Both the position numbers and the translations under genes were made by a program. Below are positions 59,039 to 64,000 of a stretch of DNA of 64,000 nt, in pieces (positions within the stretch are counted from its first letter, which is position 1; each line of letters opens with the position of its first letter). The stretch is from assembly GCA_963803755.1 (NCBI GenBank), contig CAWDNP010000007.1, forward strand, positions 620,001 through 684,000, read 5' to 3'. This DNA comes from CAVUPF01 sp963803755. GTDB lineage: Bacteria; Actinomycetota; Thermoleophilia; Solirubrobacterales; 70-9. Under the pieces are notes generated by a model, which was given only the letters and a program-made list of their open reading frames with translations, ran no database searches and was not told where the DNA came from.

Positions 59039-59625
59039 GCCGGGCAGCCACTAGAGAGCGCGACACCGCCGAGACTCAGATTCGGCTCTCGCTGGACCTC
59101 GACGGGGGAGCGGCGAGCGCTGCGACGGGCGTCGGCTTCCTCGATCACATGCTCGACCTGCTCGCCCGTCACGGGCGACTCGGCCTGAGGGTCGAGGCGA
59201 GCGGGGACCTCGGGACCGGCGCCCACCACACGGTGGAGGACGTCGGCATCGTGCTCGGACAGGCGCTGGATGAGGCGCTCGGCGATCGCGCCGGGATCAG
59301 GCGCTACGGCTCGGCCATGGTGCCGATGGACGAGTCGCTTGCCGAGTGCGCGATCGACATCTCCGGGCGGCCGCTGTGCGTCTTTGACGCCGAACTGCCG
59401 GCGACCTCGATCGCCGGCTTCGACACGGAGCTGGCCGAGGAGTTCTTCCGCGCTGTCGCCAACAGCGCCAAGCTGACCCTGCACGTCTCGGTTCGCTACG
59501 GCACCAACGCCCACCACATGATCGAGGCCTCGTTTAAGGCCTTCGCGAGGGCGCTGCGCGTCGCCGTCTCGATCGACCCCGAGGAGAGCGGCGTGCCTTC
59601 GACCAAGGGGACGTTGAGCGAATGA
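59035..59625 (+). CDS. hisB: Imidazoleglycerol-phosphate dehydratase
   Basis: Mn-dependent dehydratase of histidine synthesis, monofunctional, 196 residues. Metal-binding signatures are TGVGFLDHMLDLLARHG, LGTGAHHTVEDVGIVLGQAL and YGTNAHHMIEASFKAFARAL, with MVPMDESLAECAIDISGR between them. It is intact. The stop overlaps the ATG of a 14-codon ORF where hisH would be expected. Confidence 0.95.
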   Translation: MSRAATRERDTAETQIRLSLDLDGGAASAATGVGFLDHMLDLLARHGRLGLRVEASGDLGTGAHHTVEDVGIVLGQALDEALGDRAGIRRYGSAMVPMDESLAECAIDISGRPLCVFDAELPATSIAGFDTELAEEFFRAVANSAKLTLHVSVRYGTNAHHMIEASFKAFARALRVAVSIDPEESGVPSTKGTLSE

Positions 59626-59666
59626 CGGCGAGCATCGCGGTCCCGGGTCTCGGCATCGCCGCGTGA
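59622..59666 (+). pseudogene. 14-codon ORF at the expected hisH position, possibly an internally deleted hisH
   Basis: ATG 59622 overlaps the hisB stop (ATGA) and TGA 59664-59666 overlaps the hisA start (GTGA), so the ORF is joined seamlessly to both neighbours, as a full gene in this operon would be. It reads MTASIAV then PGLGIAA. The first part resembles the usual N-terminus of HisH (the glutamine amidotransferase of IGP synthase), which is typically encoded between hisB and hisA, about 600 bp. Either the middle of hisH was lost in the genome or assembly, or this is a chance linker. Confidence 0.4.
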
Positions 59667-60392
59667 TCCTCTATCCGGCAATCGACATCCGTGGCGGGCA
59701 GGCGGTACGGCTGCTTCGGGGCGACTACGAGCAAGAGACCGCCTACGACGCCGATCCGGTCGACGCAGCGACCCGCTGGGCCGGCGACGGGGCGAAGTTT
59801 CTGCACGTGGTCGACCTCGACGGGGCAAAGACCGGAAGCCCGCAGAACCTCGACGTGGTGCGCCGGATAACGGCCAGCGTCGATTGTCCGGTCCAGCTCG
59901 GCGGCGGTCTGCGCGACGCCGCGTCGGGTGACCGCCGCGTTCGAGGCGGGCGTCGAGCGGGTGGTGATCGGGACCGCCGCACTGCGCGACCCCAGCTTCC
60001 TCGACGCCTCGCTGAAGAGCCACGGCGAGAGGATCGTCGTCTCGGTCGATGCCCGCGGGGGCGAGGTCTCGCTCGCAGGATGGAACGAGGCCGGTGGACG
60101 GGACGTGGCCGAGGCCGTTGCCGAGCTCACCGGGCGCGGTGTGTCCCGCTTTCTCTTCACGCCGATCGAGGTCGACGGCACCATGGAGGGGCCCGGTCTC
60201 GGCGAGCTGGCTCGCGTCGCCGCCGCGACCGACGCGGCGGTGATCTACTCGGGCGGGGTGGGCGAGCTGTCTGATCTCGAAGAGCTGGTGCGCCGGGCGC
60301 CTCCGAACGTCGAGGGCGTGATCGTCGGTCGAGCGCTCTATGAGGGTCGCTTCCGCGTCGCCCAGGCCAACTCGGTGTTGGAGCGTGGCTGA
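59663..60392 (+). CDS. hisA: ProFAR isomerase HisA (one frameshift)
   Basis: TIM-barrel isomerase of histidine synthesis. ILYPAIDIRGGQAVRLLRGD carries the catalytic Asp, followed by LHVVDLDGAKTG and VQLGGGLRDA. One extra G in GGG 59926-59928 breaks the frame; beyond it come VTAAFEAGVERVVIGTAAL, VSVDARGGEVSLAGW with the second Asp, FTPIEVDGTMEGPGL and VIVGRALYEGRF. Joined length is about 242 residues. It might be the dual-function PriA of other actinobacteria; the sequence alone does not decide. hisF, usually next, is absent here. Confidence 0.9.
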
Positions 60393-60406
60393 AGGACCAG
60401 GTGTCG

Positions 60407-61520
60407 ATGCCCCCGATACCGATCGAGGATCTGGCCGGGGCGCTGGAGCGCGCCTACCCGGAGCTGGCCACATGCGCGAGCGATCCGCGGGAGAGCCGGT
60501 ATATCTGGTCGGCGGCTGCGGTCCGCGACCTGCTGCTCGGACGCGGTCGCGCCGACATCGATCTGGTCGTCGAGGGAGACGCCGCCGGCCTGGCGGCCCG
60601 GCTCGGCGCCGACGTTGTCGAGCACGAGCGGTTCGCCACCGCGAAGGCCCGCCTGGACGGCCATGAGGTCGACATCGCCACCGCCCGCACCGAGACCTAC
60701 TCGCGCCCCGGCGCCCTGCCGGAGGTGGAGCCGTCCAGCCTCTCCGACGATCTCGCCCGCCGCGATTTCACGATCAACGCGATGGCGATCCCGCTCGGCT
60801 GGGAGCCCGTCCTGATCGATTCCCACGGCGGCCTCGACGACCTCCTCGCGGGGCTGTTGCGGGTGCTGCACCGGCGCTCCTTCACCGACGATCCGACCCG
60901 AGCGCTGCGCGCCGCCCGCTACGCCGCGCGCTTCGGCTTCGCGCTGGAGGCGGAGACGGCCGAGTTGCTGGGCGCTGCGGACCTGAGCACGGTCTCGGCC
61001 GATCGGCGCCAGGCCGAGTTGCTGCGGCTGGCGGGGGAGCCCGAGGCGGTGCGCGGGCTGGAACTCGTCGTCGAGTGGGGGCTGATCGAGCCGCGCGCCG
61101 AAGGCGCCCGGCTCACCGCCGACGTAGCCGAGCTGCTGGCGTCCCCACTTTGGAGCGAGTTCGTAGAGCGCCGGGACGTCCTGCTCGCCGCGGCGCTTGG
61201 CCCCCCCGGCGGCGAGGCGGTGCTCGCCGCGGCCGATCCGGCAAGTCCCTCCGAGGCAGTCGAGCTGGCGCGGGGGCGCCCTCCGGTCGAGCTGGCGCTC
61301 GCGCGCGCCCTGGGCGCCGAGTGGCTGGATCGCTATCTCGCCGAGTGGCGCTCGGTGAGCCTGGAGATCGACGGCGCGCGAGCTGATCGCCGCCGGTATC
61401 CCGGAGGGTCCGGCGTTGGGACGCGGCCTGCAGGAGGCGTTGCGTCGCAAGCTGGATGGGGAGATCGGGGGGCGCGAGCAGGAGCTGGCCGTGGCGCTGG
61501 CGGCCGCTCGGGCCGAGTAG
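60407..61520 (+). CDS. cca: tRNA nucleotidyltransferase, CCA-adding/poly(A) polymerase family (three frameshifts)
   Basis: Class II nucleotidyltransferase, probably adding CCA to tRNA 3' ends. The catalytic head should read YLVGGCVRDLLLGR then ADIDLVVEGDA. In the sequence as given, YLVGGC lies in another frame, between one missing base near 60493 and one extra G at 60520-60521; both must be corrected to restore the glycine loop. Further motifs are RRDFTINAMAIPLG and DDPTRALRAARYAARFGF. A third shift (one extra G, about 61374) precedes a C-terminus reading ELIAAGIPEGPALG and ending at TAG 61518. ATG 60407 is preferred over GTG 60401 for spacing from AAGGAC. Confidence 0.82.
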
Positions 61521-61552
61521 TCACCCCGCGCTCTTTCTGCTTTGTTACTCCC

Positions 61553-62303
61553 ATGCGATGGTGTCAGAGCGCGGGCGTGCGCTGGCTCGAAGCCGAGCTG
61601 CCCAGCGCAAGGGCAGCCTTCTCCACCCGCCTCGGCGGGGTCAGCGGCAAGCCCTTCGACAGCCTCAACCTGGGCGCTCTCACAGACGACGCGACCGACT
61701 CGGTCATCGAGAACCGCCGCCGCCTCGCCACGGCCCTCGGCTTTGAGCCCGGTCGCGTCGTGATTGGGCGCCAGGTCCACGGCGCCGAGCTCGCCGTCCA
61801 CACCGAGCGCCAGAGGCCCAGCCCGTTCGCCGAGCCCGGCGCCGAGATTCCCGAGGTCGACGGGCACCTGATCGCAGAGCCAGGACTGGCGGCGTTGGTC
61901 TTCGTCGCCGACTGCCTGCCGGTCGCGCTGGCGGGCCCCGGCGGCGTGGCCATGCTGCACTGCGGTTGGCGCGGGCTGGCCGCCGGGATCCTCGCCGAGG
62001 GCGCCGAGGCAGTGGGCGCCACGCACGCCGCGATCGGGCCCGGGATCGGGCCGCTGCTGCTATGAGGTCGGCGAGGAGGTGCTGGGCGCCTTCGCCGGAC
62101 TGGGGGAGGGCATCGCCTCGGGACGGATGCTTGACCTACCCGAGGTCGCCCACCGGCTGCTGCGCGAGGCGGGCGTCGGATCGGTCGAGTCTGCCGGTCT
62201 CTGCACGAGCTGCGAGTCCGAGCTGTTCTTTTCCCACCGCCGCGACGCCGGCCGGGCCGGGCGCCAGGCGGGGATCGCCTGGATCGACGAGGGCGCGGCC
62301 TGA
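61553..62303 (+). CDS. pgeF: Purine nucleoside phosphorylase PgeF / YfiH-type laccase-domain protein (one frameshift)
   Basis: Cu-oxidase_4 (YfiH/YlmD) family protein. Members act on purine nucleosides, and E. coli YfiH also helps fidelity of peptidoglycan precursor synthesis. AFSTRLGGVSGKPFDSLNLG is the N-terminal signature. Metal-site residues are in GRQVHGAEL, VADCLPVALAG and MLHCGWRGLAAGIL. One extra base near 62053 breaks the frame; the corrected sequence continues GPCCYEVGEEV and ends SHRRDAGRAGRQAGIAW. About 250 residues. It precedes yggS and sepF in the usual division-cluster order. Confidence 0.87.
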
Positions 62304-62306
62304 GCG

Positions 62307-62941
62307 ATGCCCGGCCTGATCCACGGCCTCGACCCGGCGAGGATCGCCGCCAACCTCGAGCAGGTGCGCGAGGTCGTCGGCGAGGGCGTCGAGATTCTTG
62401 CCGCGACCAAGTACGTGCCGCTGGAGGAGATGGGCGCCCTGTCAGAGGCCGGCGTCGCTCTGGTCGGCGAGAACCGCCAGCAGGAGCTGAGCGCCAAGAA
62501 CGAGCGCTGGGGTGACACCTTCGAGTGGGACTTCATCGGCAACCTCCAGAGCCGCAAGGTGAGGCAGCTGCTGCCGATCTGCCGCCTGATCCACTCGGTA
62601 GCGAGCGACTCCGCCCTGGAGCAGCTCGGCCGCCACGGCGGGCCGGGAACCGAGGTCCTGGTCGAGGTCAACGTCGCCGGCGAGGCAGGCAAGAGCGGCG
62701 TCGCCGCCAGCCGACCTGGAGGCCTTCATCGAGCGCTGCCCGGTGCGGGTGGGCGGCCTGATGACGATGCCGCCGTTCAGCCTGGATCCCGAGGCATCCC
62801 GTCCCCATTTCGCCCGCCTCGCCGAGCTGGCCGCGGACACACGGCCTCGCCCGGCTCTCGATGGGCACCTCCCAGGACTGGCGTGTCGCGGTCGAGGAGG
62901 GGGCGACGATCATCCGGCTGGGGACGGCGCTGTACGTGTGA
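62307..62941 (+). CDS. yggS: YggS-family PLP homeostasis protein (two frameshifts)
   Basis: Alanine-racemase-fold protein that binds PLP and helps B6 and amino-acid homeostasis. The PLP lysine is in ILAATKYVP; then VALVGENRQQEL, WDFIGNLQSRKVRQLL and VLVEVNVAGEAGKSGV. Extra single bases near 62709 and 62838 shift the frame twice; the pieces DLEAFIERC, VRVGGLMTMPPF, LARLSMGTSQDW and ATIIRLGTALYV complete the family pattern. Joined length is about 210 residues. In the uncorrected frame the ORF runs on into sepF, which is an artefact. Confidence 0.87.
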
Positions 62942-62974
62942 ACGGCGCTACCCTGGGATAATCCGTAAAGGAGT

Positions 62975-62990
62975 CGGCCTGCGCAGGCCG
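62975..62990 (+). promoter_or_regulatory. Hairpin in the sepF leader
   Basis: CGGCCT-GCGC-AGGCCG, a perfect 6-bp stem 15 bp before ATG 63006. A possible -10, GATAAT, lies at 62957-62962. The hairpin could affect sepF translation; there is no T-tract. Confidence 0.3.
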
Positions 62991-63005
62991 AAACAGGCGG
63001 TGAGT

Positions 63006-63557
63006 ATGGCCTTACGCGACACATGGCACAGAGCGCTCGTCTACTTCGGCCTCGCCGAGGACCACGACTACGGGTCCGAGTACGACGAAGGCTATGAGCC
63101 CGAGACGGGCTCTGAGGAGGTCTTCGAAGGCCGCCGCGAGCGCGAGCAATCGCCGGTGCGGCGTCTGCCGACCGCGCGCCGCTCCCGCCGCGACGAGATC
63201 GACGATATCTTCGCTGACGATGAGCCGATCTCGGCCTCTCGAACTCGTACCTTGCGGCCAGTCGCCAACGGCGGCTCCGATGTCCAGGTCCACCTCGTCA
63301 TCCCGCGCAACTTCAACGACGCCCAGCAGGTCGCTGATCAGTTCAAACGGTCGGTGCCGGTCATCCTCAACCTGCAGACCACCGACCACGAGCTGTCGAA
63401 GCGGATGATCGACTTCTGCTCCGGCTTGACGTACGCGATGGACGGTGGGATGCAGCGGATCGCCGAGAAGATGTTCCTGCTGACGCCTCGGAACGTCGAG
63501 GTCTCTGCCGAGGAACGAGCGAGATTGATCGACAAGGGGTTCTTCAACCAGTCTTAG
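63006..63557 (+). CDS. sepF: Cell division protein SepF
   Basis: FtsZ-binding membrane anchor of the divisome, 183 residues. An N-terminal amphipathic stretch (MALRDTWHRALVYFGLAED) is typical of the membrane-targeting helix. An acidic and basic linker follows (about residues 20-95). The C-terminal SepF/YlmF domain (about 96-180) reads HLVIPRNFNDAQQVADQFK, PVILNLQ and RMIDFCSGLTYAMDGGMQRI. ATG 63006 is chosen because it gives this helix. Actinobacteria use SepF as the main FtsZ anchor. The yggS-sepF-proC order agrees. Confidence 0.93.
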   Translation: MALRDTWHRALVYFGLAEDHDYGSEYDEGYEPETGSEEVFEGRREREQSPVRRLPTARRSRRDEIDDIFADDEPISASRTRTLRPVANGGSDVQVHLVIPRNFNDAQQVADQFKRSVPVILNLQTTDHELSKRMIDFCSGLTYAMDGGMQRIAEKMFLLTPRNVEVSAEERARLIDKGFFNQS

Positions 63558-63704
63558 CGTGGGCGCGTTCGGGGACCGCGCTTTGCGCTGACATCTTTAC
63601 CTAGCGGGTCGCTGCTCTCGCCGAGTGGTCTGTGCGAGAAGCGCAGTGCCGCCATGCAGGGCACCCGACCCTCCCTATCGGCCACGGCTAGTCTGCGCAT
63701 CGCA
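63558..63704 (+). promoter_or_regulatory. Intergenic region with likely proC promoter
   Basis: 147 bp. TAGTCT (63689-63694) lies 10 nt before ATG 63705 and may be a -10 for a nearly leaderless proC transcript. I see no other structure worth naming. Confidence 0.35.
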
Positions 63705-64000
63705 ATGATCATTGGCTTTTGTGGGTCCGGAAGCATGGCAGCAGCCATGGCGCGAGGATGGGCCGGTGAGTCCTTGCGAATGCTGTTCACCGATTCCGGG
63801 TCGGGACGGGCCGAGGAGCTCGCCCGGGAGGTCGGTGGCGAAGCCGTCCGCTCCAACCGCAAGCTGGCGGAAGCCGCCGACATCGTCGTACTTGCCGTGA
63901 AGCCGGCGCAACTGGACGAGGTTGCGGGGGAGCTTGCGAGCGCGAAGGTGGTTATCACGCTGCTGGGGGCAACCTCCATGGAAAGGGTCGCCGCTGCGTT
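63705..64000 (+). CDS. proC: Pyrroline-5-carboxylate reductase, cut off by the window end
   Basis: Partial, first 98 residues. The N-terminal NADP-binding motif reads MIIGFCGSGSMAAAMARGWAGE, then ADIVVLAVKPAQLDEVAGEL and VVITLLGATSMERV, matching the Rossmann half of ProC. Glycine-rich GCGNMG is varied here to CGSGSM. Position after yggS and sepF is the standard neighbourhood of proC. The C-terminal half lies outside the window. Confidence 0.85.
   Translation, partial: MIIGFCGSGSMAAAMARGWAGESLRMLFTDSGSGRAEELAREVGGEAVRSNRKLAEAADIVVLAVKPAQLDEVAGELASAKVVITLLGATSMERVAAA

Noticed and set aside
60338..62026. Minus-strand ORF of 562 codons over hisA end, cca and pgeF
   Set aside because: It is open only because of GC bias; the plus strand has three recognisable families here.
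60401..62065. cca-pgeF fusion protein of 554 codons
   Set aside because: An extra base near 61374 removes the cca stop; the correct frame ends at 61520 and pgeF starts at 61553.
62307..63557. YggS-SepF fusion protein of 416 codons
   Set aside because: The long frame arises from two extra bases in yggS; the YggS C-terminus and stop (62939-62941) are found in another frame and sepF has its own start.

Overview
This window is 64 kb of GC-rich bacterial chromosome made almost entirely of housekeeping and biosynthetic genes, plus one complete rRNA operon. I see no phage, transposon, CRISPR array or defence island. Gene content points to an actinobacterium, most likely of the Thermoleophilia/Solirubrobacterales type. 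The signs are a full menaquinone pathway, a MurA with Asp in place of the reactive Cys, 4-bp stop/start overlaps throughout, an actinobacterial-type SerC, and a short HisG paired with HisZ. The taxonomic call is inference; the 16S gene at 49364-50911 can settle it.

Layout. 0-5.9 kb: a LuxR-type regulator, then a CymR-like Rrf2 regulator in operon with cysK and cysE, then pcrA and folD. 5.9-9.0 kb: two membrane proteins and a GMC oxidoreductase. 9.1-12.3 kb: gatCAB. 12.3-13.9 kb: NADH dehydrogenase type II behind a cluster of inverted repeats, and a small zinc-ribbon membrane protein. 13.9-17.7 kb (minus strand): two GT-C mannosyltransferase-like enzymes and a polyprenyl-phosphate GT2. 17.8-19.0 kb: sqdB (sulfolipid). 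19.0-45.2 kb: a long amino-acid region (ilvBN, ilvC, serCA, leuA, an XRE-cupin regulator, leuCD, a methyltransferase, leuB, ilvE, cimA, a DegT aminotransferase, argH). It is interrupted at 21.2-28.7 kb by the menaquinone genes menF/menDCAB/menE. 45.2-49.1 kb: a DNA glycosylase, a class A penicillin-binding protein and tyrS. 49.1-54.3 kb: 16S-23S-5S without spacer tRNAs. 54.8-60.4 kb: murA and hisZGDBA. 60.4-64 kb: cca, pgeF, yggS, sepF and the start of proC.

Together the 19-43 kb genes can make all branched-chain amino acids, with acetolactate synthase, KARI, the leucine branch, the transaminase, and CimA giving a threonine-independent route to isoleucine. They also supply the first steps of serine synthesis, and cysE/cysK carry serine on to cysteine. 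Regulation visible in the sequence includes a leucine-codon leader peptide with competing stems before leuA, a quasi-palindrome overlapping the likely -10 of the XRE-cupin gene, and nested inverted repeats before ndh. At many operon heads a TANNNT hexamer lies 6-11 nt from the start codon, which suggests widespread leaderless transcription.

A dominant oddity is about 25 single-base indels that break otherwise well-conserved genes, several normally essential (folD, gatA, ilvB, menF, menD, leuC, leuD, ilvE, hisD, hisA, cca, pgeF, yggS and others). They share no slippery motif and are mostly one extra base. I read them as sequence or assembly errors and annotate each gene as one CDS across the shift. 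Two sites look like internal deletions: a 14-codon ORF exactly where hisH is expected between hisB and hisA, and two ends of a DUF4389-like gene without its middle upstream of serC. I did not find a clearly novel multi-gene system.
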